From Ruminococcus sp. (GTDB taxonomy: Bacteria > Bacillota > Clostridia > Oscillospirales > Ruminococcaceae): 64,000 nt of DNA. Positions within the stretch are counted from its first letter, which is position 1; every line of letters starts with the position of its first letter. Position numbers and translations under genes: made by a program. The stretch is from the NCBI GenBank assembly GCA_017397925.1, contig JAFQHO010000029.1, positions 115,882-179,881 of the forward strand, given 5' to 3'. The notes beneath the pieces are model-generated. The model saw only the letters and a program-made list of their open reading frames with translations. It did not search any database and was not told the DNA's origin. This document shows positions 1 to 8,704 of this stretch, in pieces.

Positions 1-696
1 TTCATATCCTATTACAGTGATATCCTTACCAACATTTATGCCGTGTTCAAACATTCTGTCAATAAAGCCATATGCCATAAAGTCATTGGCACATATCAGA
101 GCCTCGGGCATAGTACGGATGCCGTTTACATATTCATCTGCAAGGTTTTCGCCTGTATTTGTCCAGTAGTTTCCATAGATAATATTTTCATCGCCAAAGG
201 GAAGATTATTCTCAATCATTATATCCCGTACACCCTGTACACGTTCGTGAGATGTATGAAATTCTTTCTGTCCCGTCAGGATATCAATTCTTCTGAAATT
301 ATGCTTATCTGTAAGATGTCTTGTTATTTCGCGGAAATCTTCTCTTATATTGTTGTTTACACATATGTAGCCTTCAATATTTTCACCTGCGATCACAACA
401 GGTACATTCAGTTCACTGAGTTTATTAAGAATAGCAGGACGGAGATCGTATTCGGAAAGTGTTTCAGCCATAACGATAATACCGTCTAATTGCGGTGATT
501 CAATCAGCTCGTAAATTTTATTCTCAACTTCAATATATGCGAAATATTCCATATATGAGGAGTTGTGAATATTAGATATTATCGCTGTGTCAAAATCGTA
601 TTTTTCTGCCTGGGAAATTATGCCTTCAAGCATAACTTTTTGTACTGATTCATATACTCTGGCGACTATAATACCTATCAGCGGCTTTTTTTTCAT
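1..696 (-). CDS. LacI-type sugar-binding-domain regulator (partial, 3' end outside window)
   Basis: The minus-strand reading frame is open from the ATG at 696 to the window edge (232 codons seen). An AGAGGTGAGG ribosome site lies just upstream of the start. The visible protein begins directly with a periplasmic-binding-protein/LacI-type sensor fold (MKKKPLIGIIVARVYESVQK, then QLDGIIVMAETL, a DIMIENNLPFG segment and ALICANDFMAYGFIDRMFEHG). There is no N-terminal helix-turn-helix, so this is not a classical LacI repressor. Relatives with this layout carry an effector domain at the C-terminus (for example an AraC-type HTH as in E. coli XylR, or a signalling domain), which here lies outside the window. 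It is divergent from the GH10 xylanase gene, so a role in sensing a sugar for that gene is plausible but inferred. Confidence 0.75.
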   Translation of the reverse strand, partial: MKKKPLIGIIVARVYESVQKVMLEGIISQAEKYDFDTAIISNIHNSSYMEYFAYIEVENKIYELIESPQLDGIIVMAETLSEYDLRPAILNKLSELNVPVVIAGENIEGYICVNNNIREDFREITRHLTDKHNFRRIDILTGQKEFHTSHERVQGVRDIMIENNLPFGDENIIYGNYWTNTGENLADEYVNGIRTMPEALICANDFMAYGFIDRMFEHGINVGKDITVIGYE

Positions 697-1018
697 ATAC
701 CTCACCTCTTTTTTTTGAGAATATTTTGTTTCCGAAAATTAATAAAATCAATCAATTTTTGCTATAATTTAGTCATATGTTGCTATTTAAACACCATATA
801 TTGCTCTTTTTCATTTTTATTATATCACATTGCGAAACAAAAATCAAGAAAAAATCTTCAAAATATCCACCTTTTCTGCAAATTGTGGGTTGAGAACATT
901 TTATGAATAGTGTATAATTAAATTAACGAGTACGAAATAAACAAAAAACGTCTGCTTTTTGGGGGATTATTAACCTCATTGCTGACAAAAGACTAATTTT
1001 TATGAAGGGATGATCATT
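697..1018 (+). promoter_or_regulatory. Promoter region of the GH10/GH43 xylanase gene
   Basis: This is a divergent intergenic region of about 320 bp. A sigma-A promoter is visible at 890-918: TTGAGA, 17-bp spacer, TATAAT, giving a leader of about 90 nt. At 852-871 lies AAATCTTCAAAATATCCACC, 18 bp upstream of the -35. The same 20-mer with one mismatch sits at the same distance from the -35 of the GH30/CE1 gene (5171-5190). Sequence identity plus identical spacing supports a shared activator or UP-like site. The leader ends in an extended Shine-Dalgarno GAAGGGATGATC. Confidence 0.75.
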
Positions 1019-4000
1019 TTGAACAAGAAGAAGTTAATTGCAGCAGCTGTTGCTGCTGCCGTTTCCGCAAGTAACTTTGCTGTTATGCCTCAGCTTGCAG
1101 GTATGCAATTTCAAACAGTAAAAGCTGTATGCGACACCTTTGATGCAAACTATGACGGTTGGCATCATACAGAAGTCGAAGAGATACTTGTTCCTGCCGA
1201 CGGTATTAACGGCACAAGAGGTCTGCTTGTAACAGGCAGAGATTCTTCCGCAGAGGGTGCTGCATCATCTAAGGGTTTTTACCTTATTGGCGGTGAAAAG
1301 TACAAATACAGCATAAATGTAAAGGCTGATACGGATGAAACATTCCGCCTTTCACTTACTTATTTAGATGATGAAACTCATGAGGAAACAACTGTTGAGC
1401 TTGATTCAGTAAATGCAAAAGCAGGCGAGTGGACAGAACTTTCAGCAAATTTCAAAGCGCCTGAGGGTTCATATGAATTTGAAATGAAAGTTACAACTGA
1501 CAGCACAGCTGATTTCACAATTGATGAGTGCGTCGTTACAGGTAAGGAAACAGCAGCTGTAAAGGCTGCCGGAAATGGTCTGAAAGAGGCTTTCGCAGGT
1601 TATGGTTTCCGTGTAGGTAATATTCTTAACTACAAGACAGTAAATGATTCTGCTATCAAGGCAAATTATATAAAGGATTTCAATGCAATTGAGGGCGAGA
1701 ATGAAACAAAGCCCGATGCTACACTTGTTAAAAACGGATCCACAAATACAGATGTTAAAGTATCTCTTAACAGTTCAGCTGCAATTGCTGACTTCTGTAT
1801 AAAGAATGGTATGGGATTCCGTGGACATACTCTTGCTTGGCACAGCCAGACTCCACAGTGGTTCTTCAAGGATAACTGGCAGGACGGTGGAAGCTGGGTA
1901 AGCGAAAGCGTTATGAAACAGCGTCTTGAAAGCTATATCAAGAATATCTTTGCTGCATTCAAATCACAGTATCCCACCCTTGACCTTTACGCATATGACG
2001 TTGTAAACGAAGCTGTATCAGACGATTCAAACAGAACAAAGAACAACGGCGGTGCAAGAGTTCCCGGTTACGGCAACGGTGCATCACCTTGGGTACAGGT
2101 TTACGGCGACAACGGCTTTATTGAGGACGCATTCACATTCGCAAGAAAGTATGCTCCTTCAACTTGTAAGCTTTTCTACAACGACTATAATGAATACTGG
2201 GATCACAAGCGTGATTGTATCATTAATACTATCCTGAAACCTCTCAAAGCAAAGGGACTTATTGACGGTATGGGAATGCAGTCCCACGTTCCTGCAAATG
2301 CAACAGGCTTTGCTGGAACTGATTCCTACTTACAGGCAATGGATATGTATCTGGCCCTCGGTCTTGAGGTTCATGTTACAGAGCTTGATATTTCTGTTGA
2401 AAGCGGAAAATACAGCTTTACAGATCAGGCAAATAAGTACAAGGCTATTTTCCAGCACGCTATGCAGGTAAATACAAGCGGCAATACACCCGGAAAGGTT
2501 ACACTTATTCAGATGTGGGGACCAAATGATGCTAACTCATGGCTTAGCGCAGGTTCAAACGCTCTCCTTTACGATTCAAGCAATCAGCCTAAGGAAGCTT
2601 ATAAAACACTTATGAATCTCGGCGACGGAAACGGTCCTCTGGAGGGCGTAGGCGGTTCTGTTGCAGTTGAGCCTAACGAGTACGGCTGGTGGTATCAGTG
2701 CGGATTCGAGGACGGCACAAGCAGCTGGACAGACCGCGGCGGAAACACAGTAGCACAGAGTTCAGCAGAGCATTATACAGAGTGGGGCAATAATTCACTT
2801 TACGTTTCTGACAGAACAGAAACATGGCAGGGTGCAATTTACACACTTAACAGCAACGCATTCAAGGCAGGCGAAACATACAGCTTCAGTGCTCACGTTA
2901 AGCATAAGTCTGATGAAAATGTTAAGTTTATGATGAAGATTGAGTATACTGACGGCAGTGGTGAAACAGCTTATGACGAGGTTGCAACAGTTATTGCACC
3001 TAACGATACATGGGCACAGCTTGTAAATACAGAGTATACAATTCCTTCTGATGCTACAGGCGTAAAAATCTACATTGAAACAGAAGAATCTCTCACAGAT
3101 TTCTACATTGACGAAGCAATCGGTGCTGTAGGCGGCACAGGCATACAGGGTGAAGGTCAGCCTGAGCTCCCACGTGATCCTTCAAAGTTTGTTCTCGGCG
3201 ATACAGACGGTGACGGCGTTCTCACAGTATTCGATATGATTTTAGGGCGTAAGGTACTCCTCGGAGATATAACAGATTCATCAACAGTTAAAGCCGCAGA
3301 CGTTGACCAGAGCGGCAAGGTTGAAGTAAACGATATCGTGCTTTTACAGCAGTTCCTCTTAGGTATGATTAACGAATTCCCCAACAACAGACCTCCCGTT
3401 GACACAGCAGCTATGGAAGCAATCTTCAAGAATCTTTCAATCAACAGCAGCTGGAAGAATGACGGCGAAAACAACGTGCTCTGGACACATCGTTTCGGAG
3501 CAGACCCAGGATTTATGGTATACAAGGACAGACTTTATGTATACACAACAAACGATGCTCCTGAATACAGAAGCGACGGAAAAATTCAGGTAAACACATA
3601 TAACTCAGGTACAATCAACTGTTTCTCATCTGCTGACCTTGTAAACTGGACAGACCACGGTCCAATTCCCGTTGCAGGCAGAAACAGCAGAACACAGAAC
3701 GGTGCTGCAAAGTGGGCAAGCTTCGCTTGGGCTCCTGACGCAGCTTGGAAGACAATTAACGGTAAGGATAAATTCTTCCTTTACTTTGCAGACAGTGCAG
3801 GCGGTATCGGCGTACTTACAGCCGACAGCCCCGAAGGACCTTATACTGATCCTATCGGCAAGGCACTTATCAACAAGAGCACATCAGGCTTTGGCGATGT
3901 AACATGGCTCTTTGACCCTGCTGTTCTCGTTGATGACGACGGCACAGGTTATCTCTACGTAGGTGGCGGTGTACCAGACGGCAAGGCAGCTGATCCTGGC

Positions 4001-4846
4001 ACAGCAAGAGCAGTTAAGCTTGGCGCTGATATGACATCACTTTCAGGTTCAGCTGTAAAGATGAATCCTCCTTATCTCTTTGAGGATTCAAGCATTCTCA
4101 AGGTTGGCAATACTTACTACTATTCATACTGCACAAACTGGAACACAGGCGGAAATCCCTATGGCTTCGGAAATGCAGAAATCGGTGTAATGACATCAAC
4201 AAATCCCCTTGGTCCATTCACTTATAAGGGAATAGCATTAAAGAATCCTGCTTCCTATAAGCTTGACGGCGGCGGAAACAACCACCATTCAATCGTTGAA
4301 TTCAAGGGCAAGTATTATATGCTTTACCACAGCCGTAATCTTTCAAGAGAGATGAACATTCAGGCTCTCAATTCAGACGGCACAATAGATCTTGGCGGTA
4401 ACTATCGTTCACCTCACATTGATGAGGCAACATTCTCCAATGGAATGTTCTCAGCAACAGGTACAATGAAGGGCGTTTCACAAATTGAAACACTTAATCC
4501 CTATACAACAGTACAGGCAGAAACAATGTCCAACCAGTCCAAGGGAATTACAACAAGCGGTCTTTGCGATACAAAGGTTATCGGTAAGAAGGGCGAATGG
4601 ACAAAGGTAAGCGGTGTTAACTTCAAGAATGGCACAGATACACTTACAATCAAGGCTTCATCTTCTGACGGAGCAGCAATCAAGGTATGTGTAGGCTCAC
4701 CCACAGGCGATGTTATCGGCTATGCAGAGCTTTCATCCACAATGGAGAACGTAACAGTTCCCACAGTATCAAGCATTTCAGGAACAAAGGATGTATACTT
4801 CGTATTCAGCGGCAACGTTGAGTTTGACTCCTGGAGTGTAAAGTAA
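1019..4846 (+). CDS. Cellulosomal bifunctional xylanase: CBM22-GH10-CBM22-dockerin-GH43-CBM6
   Basis: Secreted multidomain arabinoxylan-degrading enzyme of 1275 aa. I place the start at the TTG at 1019 rather than the ATG at 1010. The sequence GAAGGGATGATCATT before it aligns base for base with the SD leader of the gene at 5288 (GAAAGGGATGATCTTT-ATG), so the 1010 ATG is part of the ribosome site. Order: signal peptide (about 1-35), CBM22 (about 38-175), GH10 endo-xylanase (about 185-550; acid/base E331 in DVVNEA, nucleophile E455 in HVTELD), second CBM22 (about 565-715), type I dockerin (726-788, calcium loops starting DTDGDG and DVDQSGK), GH43 (about 800-1155, with ADPGF and LFDPAVLVDD acidic motifs) and CBM6 (1162-1275, starting with VQAETM). 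GH43 should remove arabinose or xylose, but its specificity cannot be read from sequence. It is probably monocistronic, and hairpins follow it. Confidence 0.93.
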   Translation: MNKKKLIAAAVAAAVSASNFAVMPQLAGMQFQTVKAVCDTFDANYDGWHHTEVEEILVPADGINGTRGLLVTGRDSSAEGAASSKGFYLIGGEKYKYSINVKADTDETFRLSLTYLDDETHEETTVELDSVNAKAGEWTELSANFKAPEGSYEFEMKVTTDSTADFTIDECVVTGKETAAVKAAGNGLKEAFAGYGFRVGNILNYKTVNDSAIKANYIKDFNAIEGENETKPDATLVKNGSTNTDVKVSLNSSAAIADFCIKNGMGFRGHTLAWHSQTPQWFFKDNWQDGGSWVSESVMKQRLESYIKNIFAAFKSQYPTLDLYAYDVVNEAVSDDSNRTKNNGGARVPGYGNGASPWVQVYGDNGFIEDAFTFARKYAPSTCKLFYNDYNEYWDHKRDCIINTILKPLKAKGLIDGMGMQSHVPANATGFAGTDSYLQAMDMYLALGLEVHVTELDISVESGKYSFTDQANKYKAIFQHAMQVNTSGNTPGKVTLIQMWGPNDANSWLSAGSNALLYDSSNQPKEAYKTLMNLGDGNGPLEGVGGSVAVEPNEYGWWYQCGFEDGTSSWTDRGGNTVAQSSAEHYTEWGNNSLYVSDRTETWQGAIYTLNSNAFKAGETYSFSAHVKHKSDENVKFMMKIEYTDGSGETAYDEVATVIAPNDTWAQLVNTEYTIPSDATGVKIYIETEESLTDFYIDEAIGAVGGTGIQGEGQPELPRDPSKFVLGDTDGDGVLTVFDMILGRKVLLGDITDSSTVKAADVDQSGKVEVNDIVLLQQFLLGMINEFPNNRPPVDTAAMEAIFKNLSINSSWKNDGENNVLWTHRFGADPGFMVYKDRLYVYTTNDAPEYRSDGKIQVNTYNSGTINCFSSADLVNWTDHGPIPVAGRNSRTQNGAAKWASFAWAPDAAWKTINGKDKFFLYFADSAGGIGVLTADSPEGPYTDPIGKALINKSTSGFGDVTWLFDPAVLVDDDGTGYLYVGGGVPDGKAADPGTARAVKLGADMTSLSGSAVKMNPPYLFEDSSILKVGNTYYYSYCTNWNTGGNPYGFGNAEIGVMTSTNPLGPFTYKGIALKNPASYKLDGGGNNHHSIVEFKGKYYMLYHSRNLSREMNIQALNSDGTIDLGGNYRSPHIDEATFSNGMFSATGTMKGVSQIETLNPYTTVQAETMSNQSKGITTSGLCDTKVIGKKGEWTKVSGVNFKNGTDTLTIKASSSDGAAIKVCVGSPTGDVIGYAELSSTMENVTVPTVSSISGTKDVYFVFSGNVEFDSWSVK

Positions 4847-5102
4847 TTAAAAGACATCTTATTTATCCCTCATAAAATGGTTCATCGGGAGATTACTCCC
4901 GATGAACACTCTCCCTCTATTCAGAGGACACATCTCAACTGATTGTACTTCTCCTGTTATCTGCACATTGCAGGAGAAATATAATAAAGAAATATAATTG
5001 TAAGGGCAAGACAAATCAGAAAACCGGTCGTTTTGGGTTACGGCCGGCTTTTTGCTTTTATCACGGATATATTTTGTTAAATGATAAAAATTTTTGTTTT
5101 TT
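4847..5102 (+). terminator. Post-xylanase hairpins and terminator
   Basis: Three hairpins follow the stop codon. TTCATCGGGAG/CTCCCGATGAA (4881-4906) has an 11-bp stem and no U-run. TTCTCCTG/CAGGAGAA lies around 4949-4980. CCGGTCG/CGGCCGG (5024-5047) is followed by CTTTTTGCTTTT and is the likely rho-independent terminator. The TTATTTATCCCTCA just after the stop also resembles the junction motif of the 95-bp tandem repeats after the next gene. Confidence 0.7.
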
Positions 5103-5144
5103 GTGTCCGTTTTTTGCTTCTCGTTTGAATGTATATATAGAAGG
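5103..5144 (+). repeat. 42-bp repeat, copy 1 (identical to 63799-63840)
   Basis: The stretch beginning GTGTCCGTTTTTTGCTTC and ending GTATATATAGAAGG is identical over 42 bp to 63799-63840, with similar flanking GGAAAATAAA. It lies about 30 bp upstream of the shared xylanase promoter element. It could be a promoter (TTGCTT, 16 bp, TATAGA) or part of a small dispersed element. Confidence 0.75.
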
Positions 5145-5170
5145 AAAAATAAAAGCCATTTCAGAAAAAC

Positions 5171-5237
5171 AAATCTTCAAAAAATCCACCAAATCTTCAA
5201 ATTATGAGTTGTAAATTTTTTGTAAATGTGATAAAAT
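5171..5237 (+). promoter_or_regulatory. Promoter and upstream element of the GH30/CE1 gene
   Basis: AAATCTTCAAAAAATCCACC at 5171-5190 is followed after 18 bp by TTGTAA (5209-5214), a 17-bp spacer and TAAAAT (5232-5237). It mirrors the arrangement at 852-918 upstream of the GH10 gene. Between element and -35 both promoters also share CAAATT-TG-GTTG, so the conserved block is about 40 bp. Confidence 0.75.
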
Positions 5238-5287
5238 GTTATTATAGGAAATATGCAAATATAAAATTATTGAAAGGGATGATCTTT

Positions 5288-8209
5288 ATGGAACTGAAAA
5301 AAACGATTTCAAGAGCTTTTTCAGCAGTAACTGCAGCAGCTATGCTTATTACAGGTTTTGCTGTTATGCCAGAGGATAATGATATCCTTGAAACATCGGC
5401 GGCTGAAAGAGTAGTAATCGACACAACCACCGAGTACCAGACAATTAAGGGCTTCGGCGGTATCAACCACCCTGAATGGACAGGACAGGACCTCACTGAG
5501 TCGCAGAGAGAAACAGCATTCGGCAATGGAGATAACCAGCTTGGTATGTCCATACTCCGAGTATTTGTAAACCCTGATAAGAATCAGTGGAGTAAAGCAG
5601 TAGCAACAGCTAAATACGCACAGTCACAGGGCGCGACAGTTTTCGCATCACCCTGGGAGCCGCCCTCAAATCTTGCTGAAAAAGGTACAGGCGGTGCAAG
5701 AGGCGGTAAGCTTCATCTTCCTAAGTCAAACTATGCAGCATATGCGCAGCATCTTAACGATTTCGGTTCATATATGAAGAGTCAGGGAGTTGAGCTTTAC
5801 TCAATTTCCGTTCAGAACGAGCCGGACTACGCAGATGAGTGGACAGCCTGGTCATCAGACGAAACAACCGACTTCCTTGCAAATTACGCAGATAAAATCA
5901 CAAGTACACGTGTAATGTCCCCCGAAACTTTCCAGTATACAAACAAGGATTATTATTCTAAAATCCTCAATAACTCAAAGGCTATGGCAAACTGTGACCT
6001 TTTCGGTACACATTTCTACGGCACACAGAGAAGTCAGATGGATTTCCCTGCACTTGAAAACTGCGGCAAGGAAATCTGGATGACAGAGGTATATGTTCCC
6101 AACAGCCATGCAAATTCAAATAATATCTGGTCTGAGGCTATTCAGGTATCAGAGAATATCCATAACGGTCTTGTTGTGGGAAATATGAGTGCTTATGTAT
6201 GGTGGTACATCAGAAGAAGCTACAGTCCAATGAGTGAGGACGGCTCAATTTCCAAGCGCGGATACAATATGGCACACTATTCCAAGTGGGTACGCCCTGG
6301 TGATATCCGAATTGCAGCAACAGAACAGCCTGCAAGCGGTGTCCTTGTTTCTGCATATAAGAATGATAACAAGCAGGTTACTATCGTAGCTATCAATAAG
6401 AGCACTGAGGGTTATGCTCAGGAATTCACAATCGGCAGCGGCGAAAAGATTATTGACGTTGACCGTTGGAGAACAACAGCAAACGAAAACCTTGCTCTTA
6501 CAGAAGACCTCGAAAACAACGGCAGCAGCTTCTTCGCACAGCTTCCTGCAAGCTCTGTTACAACATTTGTTGTAAGTCTGGAAGGCAGCGGCGTTACACC
6601 CGGTTCACAGCCTGATGAAAACGGCTATTACTTCCATGATACATTTGAGCAGGATACATTTGACTGGGCAGGCAGAGGTGCGGCTACAATTATGACAAGC
6701 GGACGCACATTTTATGAAGGCAAGGAAGCTCTCCTTGTACAGGAAAGAACAGCTACTTGGAACGGAGCTGCAAAGGAGCTTAATTCAAAGGTATTCAAGC
6801 CCGGCGAAACATACAGCTTCAGTACACTTGCAACATATTTTGACGGTGATCCTTCCACAAAGTTCTTTATGAAGCTGCAATATACAGGTTCAGACGGTGA
6901 AACCCATTACGATCCTATTGCTGAGGGTGAAACAGTTCCCGGAACATGGGTACAGCTTGCAAATCCAAATTATACTATCCCTGCCGATGCTTCAAATATG
7001 CAGATTTACGTTGAAACAGAAGCAGGAACAGAGAACTTCTACATTGAAGAAGCAATAGGCGCTGTAGCAGGCACAAAAATTGACGGTCCTCCCGTACCGA
7101 CAATTCCTGAGCCAACAACAGCACCTCCGACACAGGCACCTACAGAAGCACCTACAGACTTTTTACCTGGTGATATAGACTTCAGCGGTAAAATTGATGT
7201 ATTTGACTTTATTGCTATGAGAAAGGGCGTTATAGGCTCATTTGCAAGCGATATTGCAGCTGCAGCAGCTGATGTAAATGCTGACGGTCAGAATAACGTA
7301 GCTGATATGGTACTCTTACAGCAGTATCTTCTCGGACAGAAAGTGGAATTGAAAAAAAATAATAGTATAAGCTTTCCTGCTGTTACAAACAAGATGAAAA
7401 CTATATCAGAGTTCACACCTACTGTTGTAGTATCAGAATTTGAAACTAACGATTCAAAGTCAGAAAAGGCAGGAGTACAGTACGGTACACTTGTATCAAA
7501 GAAGTATTATTCAGATTTCTGCAAGCGTGAGAAGCCATATAACGTACTTCTTCCCGCAGGCTATACAGAGAGCAAGAAATACCCTGTAATGTATGTAATG
7601 CACGGTTACTGGGAAAATCAGGACAGAATGATTATCAAGGGCAACAGCACAATGTACACCCGTCAGATTATCGGTAATGCTATTGCCGAGGGTGCAGCTG
7701 AGGATATGATAGTAGTATTCCCCTACATCTATTCAAGCCAGACTCAGAATGACTGTTCAGCAATGGATGACGCAAACAATATAGCATATGATAACTTTGG
7801 AACAGTTCTCACAACAGAGCTTATGCCTCTTATTGAAAAGGAGTACAGTGTTGCAACAGGAAAGGCAAACACAGCAATTACAGGCTTTTCAATGGGCGGC
7901 AGAGAAGCACTCAACATCGGAATGAAATATCCTGACAAGTTCGGATATGTTGGTGCAATCTGTGCAGCTCCCGGCGCAAGCGGAGCATTCAAGTTTGCTT
8001 CTGAGGAAGAAGCTCCCTCACTCATTTTCCTCACAGCAGGAAGCAATGACGAGGTAGTTTATACAACTCCCGAAGGATACCACAATAATTTCACAAAGAA
8101 CAATGTACCACATATCTGGCACTATGTAAACGGCGGATATCACGGTGAAAACTGTATCCACGCCCACATTTACAACTTTGCAAGATATGCTTTTAAGGCA
8201 GATAATTGA
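5288..8209 (+). CDS. Cellulosomal bifunctional glucuronoxylanase/esterase: GH30-CBM22-dockerin-CE1
   Basis: Secreted enzyme of 973 aa. It starts at the ATG at 5288, preceded by the extended SD GAAAGGGATGATC; in-frame upstream codons lie inside the promoter. Order: signal peptide (about 1-35), GH30 (about 40-435; acid/base E178 in SVQNEPD, nucleophile E267 in WMTEVYV), CBM22 (about 445-600), a Pro/Thr linker (PTTAPPTQAPTEAPT), dockerin (about 626-688, loops DIDFSGK and DVNADGQ) and a C-terminal CE1 esterase (about 705-973; nucleophile S868 in GFSMGG, D921 in GSNDE, H952 in GGYHG). The GH30 sequence fits subfamily 8 xylanases that cut glucuronoxylan. CE1 enzymes are acetyl-xylan or feruloyl esterases; which applies here is not decidable. 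The CBM22-dockerin part is closely related to that in the preceding gene. Confidence 0.92.
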   Translation: MELKKTISRAFSAVTAAAMLITGFAVMPEDNDILETSAAERVVIDTTTEYQTIKGFGGINHPEWTGQDLTESQRETAFGNGDNQLGMSILRVFVNPDKNQWSKAVATAKYAQSQGATVFASPWEPPSNLAEKGTGGARGGKLHLPKSNYAAYAQHLNDFGSYMKSQGVELYSISVQNEPDYADEWTAWSSDETTDFLANYADKITSTRVMSPETFQYTNKDYYSKILNNSKAMANCDLFGTHFYGTQRSQMDFPALENCGKEIWMTEVYVPNSHANSNNIWSEAIQVSENIHNGLVVGNMSAYVWWYIRRSYSPMSEDGSISKRGYNMAHYSKWVRPGDIRIAATEQPASGVLVSAYKNDNKQVTIVAINKSTEGYAQEFTIGSGEKIIDVDRWRTTANENLALTEDLENNGSSFFAQLPASSVTTFVVSLEGSGVTPGSQPDENGYYFHDTFEQDTFDWAGRGAATIMTSGRTFYEGKEALLVQERTATWNGAAKELNSKVFKPGETYSFSTLATYFDGDPSTKFFMKLQYTGSDGETHYDPIAEGETVPGTWVQLANPNYTIPADASNMQIYVETEAGTENFYIEEAIGAVAGTKIDGPPVPTIPEPTTAPPTQAPTEAPTDFLPGDIDFSGKIDVFDFIAMRKGVIGSFASDIAAAAADVNADGQNNVADMVLLQQYLLGQKVELKKNNSISFPAVTNKMKTISEFTPTVVVSEFETNDSKSEKAGVQYGTLVSKKYYSDFCKREKPYNVLLPAGYTESKKYPVMYVMHGYWENQDRMIIKGNSTMYTRQIIGNAIAEGAAEDMIVVFPYIYSSQTQNDCSAMDDANNIAYDNFGTVLTTELMPLIEKEYSVATGKANTAITGFSMGGREALNIGMKYPDKFGYVGAICAAPGASGAFKFASEEEAPSLIFLTAGSNDEVVYTTPEGYHNNFTKNNVPHIWHYVNGGYHGENCIHAHIYNFARYAFKADN

Positions 8210-8211
8210 GG

Positions 8212-8516
8212 CATCTTTTAATATATCCTCAGCGGGCAGCCCCGCAGGCGATTTCGCGTTGAAATTCCTGCAAATGGTGAGATAATCCCGCGAATATAGA
8301 AACGACATCCTCTAATTTATCCCTCAGCGGGCAGCCCCGCAGGCGATTTCGCGTTGAAATTCCTGCAAATGGCAAGATAATTCCGCGACTATAGAAATGA
8401 CATCTTCTAATTTATCCCTCAGCGGGCAGCCCCGCAGGCGATTTCGCGTTAAAATTCCTGCAAATGGCAAGATAACTCCGCGACTATAGAAATGACATCC
8501 TCTAATTTATCCCTCA
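8212..8516. repeat. 95-bp tandem repeat, about 3.2 copies
   Basis: Three near-identical units occur, with AGCGGGCAGCCCCGC at 8231, 8326 and 8421 (exact 95-bp period), plus a partial fourth start (CATCCTCTAATTTATCCCTCA) ending at 8516. Copies differ by only a few substitutions. Each unit can fold into two hairpins: GCGGG-cagc-CCCGC and GCAGG..ATTTC/GAAAT..CCTGC. No open frame with a ribosome site crosses them. The array lies just after the stop of the GH30/CE1 gene and before its apparent terminator, so it would sit in the 3' UTR. Confidence 0.9.
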
Positions 8517-8521
8517 TAATG

Positions 8522-8556
8522 CGGCTGTGCTTTCGTGCAGCCGTATATATTTTTTA
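8522..8556 (+). terminator. Rho-independent terminator after the GH30/CE1 gene
   Basis: CGGCTGTGC-tttc-GTGCAGCCG forms a 9-bp stem (with wobbles) and is followed by TATATATTTTTT on the plus strand. Confidence 0.75.
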
Positions 8557-8583
8557 GGAAATACAGGCATTGCTTGCTGAATG

Positions 8584-8613
8584 CTAAAAAGGACGCTCCA
8601 TAACGGAACGTCC
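8584..8613 (-). terminator. Rho-independent terminator, minus strand (carB)
   Basis: On the minus strand GGACGttCCG..CGGAGCGTCC-type pairing (8591-8613) is followed by TTTTTAGC. It lies 92 nt beyond the carB stop. Confidence 0.6.
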
Positions 8614-8625
8614 TTTGTTGTTATA

Positions 8626-8699
8626 GGGTTCTCTAAAAATCGGAACACGAGCGAAATGTCATAGAAAGTTCGCTGTGAGTGAGGTTTTTAGAGGTTCCC
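8626..8699. repeat. 74-nt imperfect hairpin next to the carB stop
   Basis: Arms CTCTAAAAA (8631-8639) and TTTTTAGAG (8685-8693) extend outward to GGG/CCC. An inner stem AGCGAA/TTCGCT pairs at about 8650-8674. It may be a small MITE-like insertion or an RNA structure in the carB 3' UTR. No second copy was seen in the window. Confidence 0.5.
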
Positions 8700-8704
8700 T
8701 TATA

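Noticed and set aside
43-489. 148-codon plus-strand frame at the left edge
   Set aside because: It is antisense to the LacI-type regulator, whose sequence is recognisable and has a ribosome site.
8212-8516. Possible CRISPR array
   Set aside because: The 95-bp units are contiguous with no variable spacers and only three copies. No cas genes are near.
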